Of a DNA stretch of 45,490 bases, positions 1 to 9,471 are shown in pieces. Where the stretch lies: assembly GCA_020721045.1 (NCBI GenBank), contig DYNN01000007.1, positions 1 through 45,490 on the forward strand. Reading direction: 5' to 3'. Source of the DNA: Thiomargarita sp. GTDB lineage: Bacteria; Pseudomonadota; Gammaproteobacteria; Beggiatoales; Beggiatoaceae. The notes below the pieces were generated by a model. It was not told where the DNA came from, ran no database searches, and saw only the letters and a program-made list of their open reading frames with translations. Positions within the stretch are counted from its first letter, which is position 1. Each line of letters opens with the position of its first letter. The position numbers and the translations under genes are program-made.

Positions 1-26
1 TGTCGCAGTTGCTAAAACTTGCTCAT

Positions 27-42
27 GGTAGGTTTTGGTAAG
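27..42 (+). repeat. 16-bp repeat, inverted copy at 1570-1585
   Basis: The 16 bases are the exact reverse complement of 1570-1585, and similarity extends to about 24 positions with one mismatch, counting flanking AT and A-tract. The pair brackets the di-haem peroxidase gene. Confidence 0.6.
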
Positions 43-320
43 TAAAAAGGATCGGTTTAATGTGCCTCGTCCACGCAGTCAGGTGTTTGAAGAACGGAGA
101 TTTTCGAGTGGTACATAATCAGAAGTCGTTGGGCGAAGTGTGGGTGGCTTAAGTACAAAGATTCATATTCTATCATCTTGCTCGCTTAAAATATTGTCGC
201 ATGGGCAGCTTCTAAATGATCACAAAATAATACTTTTGTCAATACCTTTATTTGACGACAGGTCTTAATAAATTGCATGTTTAAGCATAATATTCTGCTA
301 TAAAAATCGACAAAAATATT

Positions 321-374
321 CTTAATCAATACTTTTCTTTCGCTTCTTCATCCACCATATTGATTAAGGTGGAT
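321..374 (+). other. Two overlapping, mutually exclusive hairpins
   Basis: The 10 bases at 321-330 pair perfectly with 359-368. The 7 bases at 350-356 pair perfectly with 368-374. The two stems share base 368, and the second stem's left arm lies in the first stem's loop, so both cannot form fully. They sit just upstream of the putative -10 box, so they may be an old terminator or an operator rather than part of the leader RNA. Confidence 0.3.
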
Positions 375-395
375 TATGATGTAAAATTAACAATT

Positions 396-401
396 TATAA
401 T
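396..401 (+). promoter_or_regulatory. Putative sigma-70 -10 box (TATAAT)
   Basis: A perfect TATAAT lies 35 bases before the ATG of the di-haem peroxidase gene. No good -35 hexamer is visible at 16-18 bases spacing, so the promoter is weak or needs an activator. The call rests on the -10 match and its position only. Confidence 0.35.
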
Positions 402-435
402 ATGACCAATTAACTTGCACAAAAGGACTTAATAT

Positions 436-1488
436 ATGAATTTATTGCAAACTTTAGCTTTAACAGGATTGATGAGCAGTGCGTTAGCTTACGCTGCTAA
501 TTGGGAAGCATTACCAAATACTCCGCCTATTCCTGCTGATAATCCGCAAAATGACGCAAAAATCACGCTAGGAAAAACCTTATTTTTTGATCCACGTATT
601 TCAAAATTAGGTACTGTCTCGTGCAATTCTTGTCATAATGTAATGAGTGGTGGTGATGATAATCGCCCTAATTCCATTGGTGTACATGATGCGAGAGGAG
701 GACGGAGCGCACCCACTGTATGGAATGCTGCTTTCTTATCCAGCCAATTTTGGGACGGGCGTGCAGCAACGTTAGAAGACCAAGCCAAAGGACCAGTGAC
801 TAATCCTATTGAAATGGGCATGAGTGATTGGGATGCTGTGGTTAAAGTTTTGGAAGCTATTCCCGGCTATCAACCACTATTCGATGATGCTTTTGGTAAA
901 GATACAGCCATTAGTGCGGATACCGCGGCTAAAGCAATTGCTGCCTATGAAAGAACATTGATTACACCCAACTCAGCCTATGATAAATACGTTAAAGGTG
1001 ATAAAACTGCATTGACTGAAAAGCAAATTAAAGGTATGGATACTTTTGCTAATACAGGCTGCACTAGTTGTCACTCCGGTGCTAATTTTAGTGGACCTAA
1101 AATGCCAGACGGTACCGGCTTTTTCATGAAATTTCCAACAGTTTCAAGTAGCAAATACGAAGCGCAATATCAATTAACTGAAGATATGGGGCGTTACCAA
1201 GAAACCAAAAAAGAAGCCGATAAACACATGTGGCGTGTACCTACATTGCGCAATGTTGCACTGACTGCGCCTTATTTCCACAACGGTAGCGTTACTACTT
1301 TAGATGAAGCCGTGCGTGTAATGGCTAAAACCCAATTAAATAAAGACTTGACTGATGAAGAAGCGGGTGAATTAGTCGCTTTCTTAGAAACTTTAACGGG
1401 TGAATTCCCGCCACAAACCATGCCGCGTTTACCAGCAACTGTTGGTCACAGCGTTATCTCTGATGCAAAACCATCGTGTGATAAATAA
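436..1488 (+). CDS. Di-haem cytochrome c peroxidase (CcpA/MauG family)
   Basis: This is a periplasmic enzyme of 350 residues that is expected to reduce H2O2 to water using electrons from small c-type cytochromes. The first ~20 residues form a signal peptide ending in AYA. Two haem-binding CXXCH motifs are visible, CNSCH at residues 63-67 and CTSCH at 209-213, the two-domain arrangement and length typical of bacterial CcpA. FFDPRIS near residue 50, FWDGRA near 105 and TLRNVALTAPYFHNG in the C-terminal half are conserved family blocks. An ATG with an AGGA-type site upstream sets the start. It stands alone in plus orientation and is followed by a thioredoxin-like gene, so a joint oxidative or haem-maturation role is possible. 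MauG-type oxidases share the fold, so the exact substrate is not proved. Confidence 0.93.
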   Translation: MNLLQTLALTGLMSSALAYAANWEALPNTPPIPADNPQNDAKITLGKTLFFDPRISKLGTVSCNSCHNVMSGGDDNRPNSIGVHDARGGRSAPTVWNAAFLSSQFWDGRAATLEDQAKGPVTNPIEMGMSDWDAVVKVLEAIPGYQPLFDDAFGKDTAISADTAAKAIAAYERTLITPNSAYDKYVKGDKTALTEKQIKGMDTFANTGCTSCHSGANFSGPKMPDGTGFFMKFPTVSSSKYEAQYQLTEDMGRYQETKKEADKHMWRVPTLRNVALTAPYFHNGSVTTLDEAVRVMAKTQLNKDLTDEEAGELVAFLETLTGEFPPQTMPRLPATVGHSVISDAKPSCDK

Positions 1489-1497
1489 CTAAATTAT

Positions 1498-1526
1498 GGA
1501 TAACACCCTTTGAAACAGTGTTATCC
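1498..1526 (+). terminator. Hairpin after the peroxidase gene
   Basis: A perfect 9-bp stem (1498-1506 with 1518-1526) with an 11-base loop lies 9 bases after the stop codon. It lacks a following T-run, so it may be a weak terminator or an mRNA-stabilising hairpin. Confidence 0.5.
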
Positions 1527-1569
1527 CGATATTCCAATTCACAAAATCATATCAATTTCAGTCTTTTTT

Positions 1570-1585
1570 CTTACCAAAACCTACC
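1570..1585 (-). repeat. 16-bp repeat, inverted copy of 27-42
   Basis: This is the right-hand partner of the inverted pair flanking the peroxidase gene. It lies 34 bases before the thioredoxin-like gene and so is within that gene's likely promoter region. Confidence 0.6.
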
Positions 1586-1618
1586 ATTTAATAATTAATT
1601 TAATTAGGTGTTTTTTTT

Positions 1619-2230
1619 ATGAAAACAACGTACATTATTATTGGATTTGTATTGCTTATTATCAGTAGTATTTCCAGCTATTTTATTTATTTTGCATTGG
1701 AAGCCTCACCCCAATCCAATGTATTGACTTCGGTCAAATTGGAAAAATTAGATGCTGTGAATTCTGAACATTTACATGAAAAAAATGAGCAATTATACTT
1801 TAACATATTAGATTTAAATGGAAAAATGCGTTCTACTGACGAATGGAAGGACAAAGTGATGGTACTTAATTTCTGGGCAACTTGGTGTCCACCTTGCGTA
1901 AAAGAAATTCCGTTTTTTATTCAATTACAAGAAAAGTATGCTCAGCAAGGATTGCAATTCGTCGGTATTGCAGTTGATAGCGCAAAAAACGTGAAACAAT
2001 TTATCAAGCTTATCGAAATCAATTATCCAGTATTAGTGGAAGAACAAAAAGCGATTAGAATTGCAGAAAGCCTTGGAAATCAATCAGGTATCTTGCCTTT
2101 TACCGTTATTGTGAACAGAGACGGCGAAATTATCACACGTCATTTAGGGGAATTTACGCAACAAGATGCGGAATCACTACTAATACCGCTATTGCAAGCA
2201 ACGAATATGCCGGTGGAAAATGTGAAATAA
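1619..2230 (+). CDS. Membrane-anchored TlpA/ResA-like thiol-disulfide oxidoreductase
   Basis: The product is 203 residues, with one N-terminal hydrophobic segment (about residues 5-27) that works as an uncleaved anchor or signal peptide. A thioredoxin-fold domain begins near residue 58. The active-site motif WCPPC is at residues 89-93, preceded by the family block VLNFWATW. A cis-Pro region (ILPFTVIVNRDG) follows near 160. TlpA/ResA proteins reduce disulfides in the periplasm, often in apocytochrome c or copper-site maturation. The location right after a di-haem cytochrome fits that but does not prove it. An AGGTG site 8 bases before the ATG supports the start. It converges with porA across a long hairpin. 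Confidence 0.88.
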   Translation: MKTTYIIIGFVLLIISSISSYFIYFALEASPQSNVLTSVKLEKLDAVNSEHLHEKNEQLYFNILDLNGKMRSTDEWKDKVMVLNFWATWCPPCVKEIPFFIQLQEKYAQQGLQFVGIAVDSAKNVKQFIKLIEINYPVLVEEQKAIRIAESLGNQSGILPFTVIVNRDGEIITRHLGEFTQQDAESLLIPLLQATNMPVENVK

Positions 2231-2243
2231 TTTATAGTCACTA

Positions 2244-2299
2244 CGGAGCAAATGAGCATTGTTGTTTCAATAATCACTGTCACCCTGCTCATTTGTCCG
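2244..2299. terminator. Bidirectional terminator-like hairpin between tlpA-like gene and porA
   Basis: The arm at 2244-2258 pairs with 2286-2299 over 14 bases with one bulged G. The loop is about 27 bases. It lies between two convergent stop codons and probably insulates both transcripts. Confidence 0.5.
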
Positions 2300-2310
2300 C
2301 ATGATTCAAT

Positions 2311-3486
2311 TTACCGATCTTCTGGTGGCAATCTATCTAATTCAACATCGAAAATACTAAATTCTTGATAATTTTCTGCAGTTAAAATATTCAGTAAACG
2401 GGGCACAATATCTAAAGGAATATCGCGTCCACCCAATCCTGCCGCAACATTATGAATACGTGGCGTATTTTCCATTTTAGTTAATGCAGCCAATACTTCT
2501 AATCCCACGATGCCGCCTGCACTGCCCGGTGAAATAGCGCGTTCTAACACAATTAAATCAGTTAAACCTTGGCAGATTGTCATCAATGCTTTAACAGGAA
2601 AAGGGCGAAAAGAGCGTAATTTGATTAATTTAACCGGCGTTGTGGGTGCGAAATGTTCTAAACTGGCACGTAATGTACCAATTACTGAACCAATGCTTAA
2701 AATTGCTACTTTTGCATCAGGATCGCCTTCTATTGTTAATAAACCACCGCTTTCACGTCCGACAACTTTAGCCCAATCTCGATCGGCTGCGATGATTTCA
2801 TCTTGTGCTTGCAATAAAGCCTGATGGTGCGAATGGCGTGCTTCTGAATAAAAATCAGGAGAAATTAAAGTGCCGACGCTAATAGGATTTTTGGGGTCTA
2901 ATGTACGACTGAAATGATAAGGAGGTAAAAAATTATCTACTTGATTTTGTTCTGGTATATCAATACCTTCTAAAGTATGCGTCAGCGTAAATCCATCCAT
3001 GCAGACCATCACAGGCAATTCGCAACGTTCAGCAATTCTAAAAGCTTGCACAGTGGCATCAACCGCTTCTTGATTATCTGCACAATAAAGTTGAATCCAA
3101 CCAGCATCACGCACTGACATGGAATCTTGTTGATCATTCCAAATTGACAGCGGACTAGAAACCGCGCGATTGGCACAAGTCATGACTAAAGGCACACGTA
3201 GACCTGAGATATTAAACAAGACTTCATACATTAAAAAAATGCCTTGAGAAGCACTGGCTGTATAAGCACGAGAACCCGCCATTGCTGCGCCTAAGACCAC
3301 AGACGCGGCTGAAAATTCACTTTCTACACTGACAAATTCACATTCAAATTGACCATCAGCAACTAATTTAGAAATATTTTCAACGATATGTGTTTGTGGT
3401 GTAATCGGATAGGCTGCCACTACTTGTGGACGACACAGGGCAACAGCATGAGCAATGGCTTGCGAACCTTCAAGCGGCTGTAGCAT
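2311..3486 (-). CDS. porA: 2-oxoacid:ferredoxin oxidoreductase, alpha subunit
   Basis: This is a 391-residue subunit of the pyruvate/2-oxoacid:ferredoxin oxidoreductase family, which converts a 2-oxoacid and CoA to acyl-CoA, CO2 and reduced ferredoxin. The YPITPQT block near residues 26-32 and the SEFSAASVVLGAAMAGSRAYTASASQG region are hallmarks of the alpha chain, and the length is right for the split-subunit type. It overlaps the end of the gamma gene by 17 bases, implying translational coupling. The thiamine-binding beta subunit, which usually follows at once, is absent: the next gene downstream is a convergent thioredoxin-like gene. Substrate (pyruvate, 2-oxoglutarate or another) cannot be fixed from this chain alone. 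Confidence 0.88.
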   Translation of the reverse strand: MLQPLEGSQAIAHAVALCRPQVVAAYPITPQTHIVENISKLVADGQFECEFVSVESEFSAASVVLGAAMAGSRAYTASASQGIFLMYEVLFNISGLRVPLVMTCANRAVSSPLSIWNDQQDSMSVRDAGWIQLYCADNQEAVDATVQAFRIAERCELPVMVCMDGFTLTHTLEGIDIPEQNQVDNFLPPYHFSRTLDPKNPISVGTLISPDFYSEARHSHHQALLQAQDEIIAADRDWAKVVGRESGGLLTIEGDPDAKVAILSIGSVIGTLRASLEHFAPTTPVKLIKLRSFRPFPVKALMTICQGLTDLIVLERAISPGSAGGIVGLEVLAALTKMENTPRIHNVAAGLGGRDIPLDIVPRLLNILTAENYQEFSIFDVELDRLPPEDR

Positions 3487-4045
3487 GTGAAACCTCCTTC
3501 CAAATACCAGTCGGCACTTGAGATGCAGCTTGTTGAATTAATTGTAAATTTTTTGCTAATGTTTCACCCTTAAAACGTCGACTTAGGGCTTTACTTAAAG
3601 AGTCTTGTGGCAATAATTCGGTTAAAGTAAGAAATGCTGCCAATAAAGCGGTATTAGGTACAGGACGTCCTAAAATCTGTTTAGCCAAAATTGCTGCTGG
3701 AATTGCAATCACATCACGTTGCATCTGTTGACTTAATTCTTCTGTCGTTAAACTGGAATTAACTAAAATACCGCCACCGGGTAATAATCCGTCTAAAACG
3801 CCCGGTACATGTAACAAAGCTTGATCTTGAATGATCAAAAATGCAGGTGCATTAATTTGATTTCTTCGTCGAATTGGATGATCGGCAATCCGAACAAATG
3901 CAGTTACCGGTGCACCACGACGTTCTGCACCAAAATTAGGGAATGCTTGCCCATATTGTCCTACTTCAAAAGCGGCAATACCCAATAAGTAGGCGGCAAC
4001 GACATTACCTTGTCCTCCGCGCCCATGAATACGAATTTCAATCAT
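3470..4045 (-). CDS. porG: 2-oxoacid:ferredoxin oxidoreductase, gamma subunit
   Basis: The product is 191 residues and matches the gamma chain of split 2-oxoacid:ferredoxin oxidoreductases. The N-terminus has IRIHGRGGQG, followed by AFPNFGAERRGAPVTAF, both diagnostic of this chain. The open frame extends to a GTG at 4057. I prefer the ATG at 4043-4045 because AGAGGTG sits at ideal distance before it. The gene starts about 19 bases after the mnmG stop and overlaps porA, so mnmG-porG-porA look co-transcribed. Family members here bind no cofactor themselves and complete the CoA/TPP site together with alpha and beta. Confidence 0.88.
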   Translation of the reverse strand: MIEIRIHGRGGQGNVVAAYLLGIAAFEVGQYGQAFPNFGAERRGAPVTAFVRIADHPIRRRNQINAPAFLIIQDQALLHVPGVLDGLLPGGGILVNSSLTTEELSQQMQRDVIAIPAAILAKQILGRPVPNTALLAAFLTLTELLPQDSLSKALSRRFKGETLAKNLQLIQQAASQVPTGIWKEVSHATAA

Positions 4046-4064
4046 TTTTTTATTCACCTCTTAC

Positions 4065-5921
4065 TCAGAGTTGTTTTTTTAAATGCACCAATAACAGCGA
4101 GACTGCTGCCGGTGTCATACCGGGTATACGAGAAGCCTGTCCAATCGTGCTAGGACGTTGGGTAATTAATTTCTGTTGTACTTCAGATGATAATCCTTTT
4201 ATTTTGCTATAATCCATATGTATAGGCAAAACAGTTTCTTCATACCGACGTGTTCGTTGAATTTCAAGTTGTTGTCTGTCAATATAACCCTTATATTTCA
4301 CTTGAATTTCTATTTGTTCGGATACTTTGGGATCAATTCCCATCATGGATAATTGCATTAAATCTTGATAACTCACTTCGGGACGACGGAGCAATTCTAA
4401 ACAAGTGATTTCGCGTCGAATTGAAGTTTTTTCTAAAATAGGACGCATTTGTTCATCTTCTGGACGTATCCATAATCGTGATAAACGTTGTGTTTCTTGT
4501 TCAATCGCATTTTGTTTTTGTTCAAATAATCGCCATTGAGTTTCTTTGACTAAACCTAACTCACGCCCTTTTGCAGTTAAACGTAAATCAGCATTATCTT
4601 CTCGTAATAATAACCGATATTCAGCACGACTGGTAAACATTCGATAAGGCTCATTAGTCCCACAAGTGATCAAATCATCAATCATCACCCCAATATACGC
4701 TTCATTTCGACGCGGTGTCCATGCTGGTTGACCTTTGACTTGTAAAGCCGCATTGAGACCTGCAATCAGTCCTTGAGCCGCCGCTTCTTCATAACCCGTG
4801 GTACCATTGACTTGTCCCGCGAAAAACAAACCGCCGATATTCTTGCATTCTAAACTGGCAGATAAATCACGTGGATCAAAAAAGTCATACTCAATCGCAT
4901 AGCCCGGGCGAGTAATATGCGCATTTTCACACCCTTTCATTGAGCGCACCAAAGCAAATTGTATATCAAAGGGTAAACTGGTGGAAATACCATTGGGGTA
5001 AACTTCAAACGTGTCTAATCCTTCTGGTTCCATGAAAATTTGGTGACTACTTTTATCGGCAAAACGGACAATTTTATCTTCAATTGACGGACAATAGCGC
5101 GGTCCAATGCTTTGAATAACACCCGTATACATCGGTGAACGATCTAAACCCATGCGAATAATTTCATGTGTTTTTTCATTGGTATGCGTGATATAACAAG
5201 CAATTTGCTGTGGATGTTGGCTGGCATCGCCTTGAAAAGCGAAAGTTGGCGTGGGCGTATCACCTAATTGCATTTGCATCATCGAAAAGTCTAAACTTCG
5301 GCTATCTAAACGCGGCGGCGTACCGGTTTTTAAACGTTTAATGCGCAATGGTAATTGTCGTAGACGTTGAGAAAGCGCATTTGCCGGCGGATCACCCATA
5401 CGTCCAGCTTCATAATTAGACAAACCAATATGGATTAAACCCGCTAAAAACGTGCCTGCGGTTAAAATCACTGTTTTAGCATAAAAACGAATGCCGGCTT
5501 GAGTGACAACACCACAGACGCGCTCTTCTTGAATAATTAAATCATCGACAGCTTGTTGAAATAATTGCAAATTTTCTTGAGTTTCAATCGCTTGACGCAC
5601 AAAATTTTTATATAATTGGCGATCAATTTGCGCGCGGGTCGCACGGACTGCAGCACCTTTACTCGCATTTAAAATTCTAAATTGAATTCCAGCTGCATCT
5701 GCCGCCCGTGCCATTAAGCCACCTAAGGCATCGATTTCCTTAACTAAATGTCCTTTACCAATCCCACCAATTGCCGGATTGCAAGACATCGCGCCTAAAG
5801 TTTCCACATTGTGTGTGAGCAATAATGTTTGTGCACCCATGCGGGCAGCGGCTAAAGTGGCTTCTGTACCGGCATGACCGCCACCAATTACTATCACATC
5901 GTAAGAATAGAGATAATCCAT
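4065..5921 (-). CDS. mnmG: tRNA uridine 5-carboxymethylaminomethyl modification enzyme MnmG (GidA)
   Basis: This 618-residue FAD protein works with MnmE to install the carboxymethylaminomethyl group at wobble U34 of certain tRNAs. The FAD-binding GGGHAG motif is near residues 12-17, followed by the GidA signatures [23 protein letters not shown] and [10 protein letters not shown]. The C-terminal helical domain ends in a typical GidA-associated segment ([18 protein letters not shown]). The length is normal. It lies 11 bases downstream of the Cys-rich gene and just upstream of porG, instead of the common rsmG/parA neighbourhood of gammaproteobacteria, so the local order is rearranged. The start is an ATG directly before YDVIVIGGG. 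Confidence 0.96.
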   Translation of the reverse strand: MDYLYSYDVIVIGGGHAGTEATLAAARMGAQTLLLTHNVETLGAMSCNPAIGGIGKGHLVKEIDALGGLMARAADAAGIQFRILNASKGAAVRATRAQIDRQLYKNFVRQAIETQENLQLFQQAVDDLIIQEERVCGVVTQAGIRFYAKTVILTAGTFLAGLIHIGLSNYEAGRMGDPPANALSQRLRQLPLRIKRLKTGTPPRLDSRSLDFSMMQMQLGDTPTPTFAFQGDASQHPQQIACYITHTNEKTHEIIRMGLDRSPMYTGVIQSIGPRYCPSIEDKIVRFADKSSHQIFMEPEGLDTFEVYPNGISTSLPFDIQFALVRSMKGCENAHITRPGYAIEYDFFDPRDLSASLECKNIGGLFFAGQVNGTTGYEEAAAQGLIAGLNAALQVKGQPAWTPRRNEAYIGVMIDDLITCGTNEPYRMFTSRAEYRLLLREDNADLRLTAKGRELGLVKETQWRLFEQKQNAIEQETQRLSRLWIRPEDEQMRPILEKTSIRREITCLELLRRPEVSYQDLMQLSMMGIDPKVSEQIEIQVKYKGYIDRQQLEIQRTRRYEETVLPIHMDYSKIKGLSSEVQQKLITQRPSTIGQASRIPGMTPAAVSLLLVHLKKQL

Positions 5922-5932
5922 AATGAGTGCGT

Positions 5933-6418
5933 TTACGGTCTATCTGTATATTTTTCAGTTAATTGACGACGTAAAGTTTGACATTGTTCGCGCAAAGCTT
6001 TTTGATCAGCTTCCCATTGTTGGCAACGTTGTGGATTATCGGTACACCATTGTATGCGCTGTGATTCAACCAACTGTTTTTGCTGCTCTTTAAAAGTTTG
6101 AGTCAATTGTTCACACTGTTCTGGTTGCGCTTCACATTGTGCTTTCAAAGCTTGACGCGCTTCGCGACGTTGTTTCATGCGTTCACGACGTTGCTCGCAC
6201 CAAACAGGATTTTCAACACATTGTTGTACCAACTTTTCTTTTTCAACTGCACGATTGAAACAAACATCACTACTATCGAGGCAATTAGGATCGATTACAA
6301 CATCGTCGTTAGTGAGTGTAGTTTGAGTTTCATCGTTGATTACCATACTCTCATCTGCCCAACTTAGTATAGGTGAAATGAGTAACGCGCAAGTGATTAA
6401 AGTATAAATTTGTTTCAT
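5933..6418 (-). CDS. Periplasmic Cys-rich CX6C-repeat protein, function unknown
   Basis: No known function is recognised. The product is 161 residues with a signal peptide of about 21 residues (cleavage after SWA). The mature part is dominated by Gln, Glu, Lys and Arg and should be helical or coiled-coil. Nine cysteines remain after cleavage. Eight form four pairs each separated by exactly seven positions (46/53, 67/74, 95/102, 125/132), and a ninth is at 146. Three of the pairs share the pattern C-x-x-[NQ]-P-x-x-C. The regular spacing implies short disulfide or metal-linked turns between helices. It is the first gene of the minus-strand run leading to mnmG and porGA, 11 bases from mnmG, but no functional link follows from that. 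Confidence 0.8.
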   Translation of the reverse strand: MKQIYTLITCALLISPILSWADESMVINDETQTTLTNDDVVIDPNCLDSSDVCFNRAVEKEKLVQQCVENPVWCEQRRERMKQRREARQALKAQCEAQPEQCEQLTQTFKEQQKQLVESQRIQWCTDNPQRCQQWEADQKALREQCQTLRRQLTEKYTDRP

Positions 6419-6629
6419 TATTTTTCCTTTTCTATTACCGATATGACATATTCACAAATCCGTTGTGGACAACCATTTTAATTTCGTGAGGAAATTCTTG
6501 CATAGATAAATTTTCTTCTTTCAGATTCAAGTAAATTATTGTATATTATGGTTAACTAAAGTCAACTATTTTGGTAACAGGAAATTACTCAACGAAAAAT
6601 TATTTAAACTGATAGGAGTTTATTATACC
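6419..6629. promoter_or_regulatory. Divergent promoter region between the Cys-rich gene and the MoxR gene
   Basis: The 211 bases separate two divergent genes and must hold both promoters. A TATTAT-like -10 near 6544-6549 could serve the MoxR gene. AGGAG lies about 12 bases before its ATG. No operator-like repeat stands out. Confidence 0.35.
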
Positions 6630-7583
6630 ATGGATGCCAGTCTTTTTGATTCACTGCGTCAACACCTTAGCCATCATATTGTTGGACAACAGCATTTGAT
6701 TGATAGCCTGTTAATTTGCTTTTTAAGCGACGGACACATGCTAGTAGAAGGGATGCCGGGATTGGCAAAAACCACTGCAATCAAGAGTTTAGCGGGTGCA
6801 ATTGAAGGCGATTTTCACCGTATTCAATTCACTCCCGATTTGTTACCCGCTGATTTAATTGGTAGTGATATTTACCAACAAGAAAATAATAGCTTTGAAT
6901 TTCGTCCAGGACCTTTATTTCACAACATTTTGCTCGCAGATGAAATCAATCGTGCGCCACCCAAAGTGCAATCTGCTTTGTTAGAATCAATGGCTGAACG
7001 ACAAATCAGTGTTGGTCAACATACTTATCCATTACCTAAATTATTCATGGTACTTGCCACGCAAAATCCAGTAGAACATGAAGGGACTTATACATTACCA
7101 GAAGCGCAACTTGATCGATTTTTATTACATGTGGAAGTAGATTATCCGAGTCGGTCAGAAGAATTGGCAATTTTGGAATTAGTTGATCGACCGCAAGCAG
7201 ATACACCTTTACTTAAAGAGCATATTAATCAATCAGATATATTCGCCGCGCGGCAAGCAGCTATGCAAGTTTACTTAGATAATCGCCTAAAAGAATATAT
7301 TGTCGACATGGTCAGAGCCACACGTCAGCCGGAAAAATTTTCCACCGATTTATACCGTTGGCAACGTTTTGGTGGTTCACCGCGTGCAAGTATTGCAATC
7401 AGTCGTTGCGCACGTGCATTGGCGTGGTTACAAGGTGAAAGTTACGTTTCTCCTGCACATATTCAAGCGGTTGCGCCCGATATTTTACGCCATCGCATTT
7501 TACTTTCTTTTGAAGCAGAAGCCGACGGTATTACAACCAATGATTTTATTAATAAATTATTGCAAGTTGTTGCTGTACCGTAG
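6630..7583 (+). CDS. MoxR-family AAA+ ATPase
   Basis: The 317-residue product is a MoxR-type AAA+ ATPase, a group that acts as chaperones for maturation of metalloenzymes or large complexes. The Walker A motif GMPGLAKT is at residues 41-48 and Walker B ILLADE at about 100-105, followed by INRAPPKVQSALLESMAERQ, the strongest MoxR signature. The C-terminal lid domain is complete (RHRILLSFEAEADG). MoxR genes normally sit upstream of DUF58 and von Willebrand factor A genes. Here the gene is followed by a MITE-like repeat and the convergent obgE, so the usual partners are missing locally. The client protein is unknown. Confidence 0.92.
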   Translation: MDASLFDSLRQHLSHHIVGQQHLIDSLLICFLSDGHMLVEGMPGLAKTTAIKSLAGAIEGDFHRIQFTPDLLPADLIGSDIYQQENNSFEFRPGPLFHNILLADEINRAPPKVQSALLESMAERQISVGQHTYPLPKLFMVLATQNPVEHEGTYTLPEAQLDRFLLHVEVDYPSRSEELAILELVDRPQADTPLLKEHINQSDIFAARQAAMQVYLDNRLKEYIVDMVRATRQPEKFSTDLYRWQRFGGSPRASIAISRCARALAWLQGESYVSPAHIQAVAPDILRHRILLSFEAEADGITTNDFINKLLQVVAVP

Positions 7584-7600
7584 TGCTGTGGAAAATAGAC

Positions 7601-7751
7601 CGTAGGTCCAATGCCATTAAGTTAAGCGTTCCCCCCCTTTTTTAAAGGGAGCAGGGGGATTTAAGTAATTGAAATATAAAAAATCCCCCTCAATCCCCCT
7701 TTGATAAAGGGGGAAGCAAAATTTCCTTAACTTAATGCTATCGGACCTACG
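7601..7751. mobile_element. MITE-like element with 26-bp terminal inverted repeats
   Basis: The ends at 7601-7626 and 7726-7751 are inverted repeats matching at 23 of 26 positions, starting CGTAGGTCC. Inside is a second imperfect palindrome made of C-rich and G-rich runs (CCCCC...GGGGG, about 7630-7715). The 151-bp element has no coding capacity and fills nearly the whole gap between convergent moxR and obgE. It has the form of a non-autonomous miniature transposable element or a large repeated hairpin. It could also act as terminator for both genes. No clear target-site duplication was found by eye. Confidence 0.7.
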
Positions 7752-7767
7752 TGGGCTGAGCTAAAAA

Positions 7768-8862
<1,095 letters not shown>

Positions 8863-9129
8863 TTAAGCATTTTCGACTGGAATCACGCTCACGGTTCTAC
8901 GTTTGAGAATGCCTTTACGCTCAAACTTCACTTCACCATCGATTTTGGCGAATAGGGTGTGATCTTTACCTATCCCGACATTAACGCCAGGATGAAATTG
9001 TGTTCCGCGTTGACGCACTAAAATGTTACCTGAGAGAACAATTTCGCTACCAAAACGTTTAACACCCAGTCGCTTTGATTCTGAATCGCGCCCGTTGCGA
9101 CTACTACCGCCCGCTTTCTTATGTGCCAT
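8863..9129 (-). CDS. rpmA: 50S ribosomal protein L27
   Basis: The 88-residue product begins [22 protein letters not shown], the highly conserved L27 N-terminus that reaches toward the peptidyl transferase centre. The frame continues [10 protein letters not shown] and [11 protein letters not shown], both family signatures. It lies 27 bases after the rplU stop and forms the standard rplU-rpmA pair. Confidence 0.98.
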   Translation of the reverse strand: MAHKKAGGSSRNGRDSESKRLGVKRFGSEIVLSGNILVRQRGTQFHPGVNVGIGKDHTLFAKIDGEVKFERKGILKRRTVSVIPVENA

Positions 9130-9156
9130 ATTTTGCTACCTATATATCAATGTTTG

Positions 9157-9471
9157 TTAAGCTGCAACAATACTTGTAATTTTGACTTCAGTGAAGGATT
9201 GACGATGTCCCATTTGTTTGCGATAGTGTTTACGTCGTCTAAATTTTATGATTTTGATTTTTGCGCCACGCCCTTGTTTTTGCACAGTGGCGGTGACTTT
9301 ACTGTCTGCAAGCTGTGGAGTGCCGACTTTGATTTCTTCTCCATTAGCAACAAGTAGGACTTCGTTGAAATCAATACTATCACCTTCTTCTGCAAGGATT
9401 TTTTCTACTTTTAATACATCGCCTTCAGCGACTTTGTATTGTTTGCCGCCGGTTTTAATTACCGCGTACAT
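9157..9471 (-). CDS. rplU: 50S ribosomal protein L21
   Basis: The 104-residue product starts [18 protein letters not shown], the standard L21 N-terminus, and ends with the [19 protein letters not shown]-binding block. The open frame reaches six codons further upstream, but GGAG 8 bases before the inner ATG and the family start support 9471. It is the first gene of rplU-rpmA(-obgE). Confidence 0.97.
   Translation of the reverse strand: MYAVIKTGGKQYKVAEGDVLKVEKILAEEGDSIDFNEVLLVANGEEIKVGTPQLADSKVTATVQKQGRGAKIKIIKFRRRKHYRKQMGHRQSFTEVKITSIVAA

Larger units (their letters stand above)
1..435. other. Non-coding left edge with promoter region of the peroxidase gene
   Basis: No frame on either strand stays open long enough to support a gene, and no tail of a recognisable protein runs in from the left edge. 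It contains a 16-base segment at 27-42 whose exact reverse complement lies at 1570-1585, overlapping hairpins at 321-374, and a consensus-like -10 box at 396-401 ahead of the downstream gene. Confidence 0.6.

Noticed and set aside
1-150. Possible tail of a gene entering from the left
   Set aside because: All six frames contain stops within about 20-40 codons, and none of the translations resembles a known C-terminus.
2510-2824. Plus-strand frame of 104 codons opposite porA
   Set aside because: It lies wholly inside porA on the other strand and shows no motif or initiation signal.
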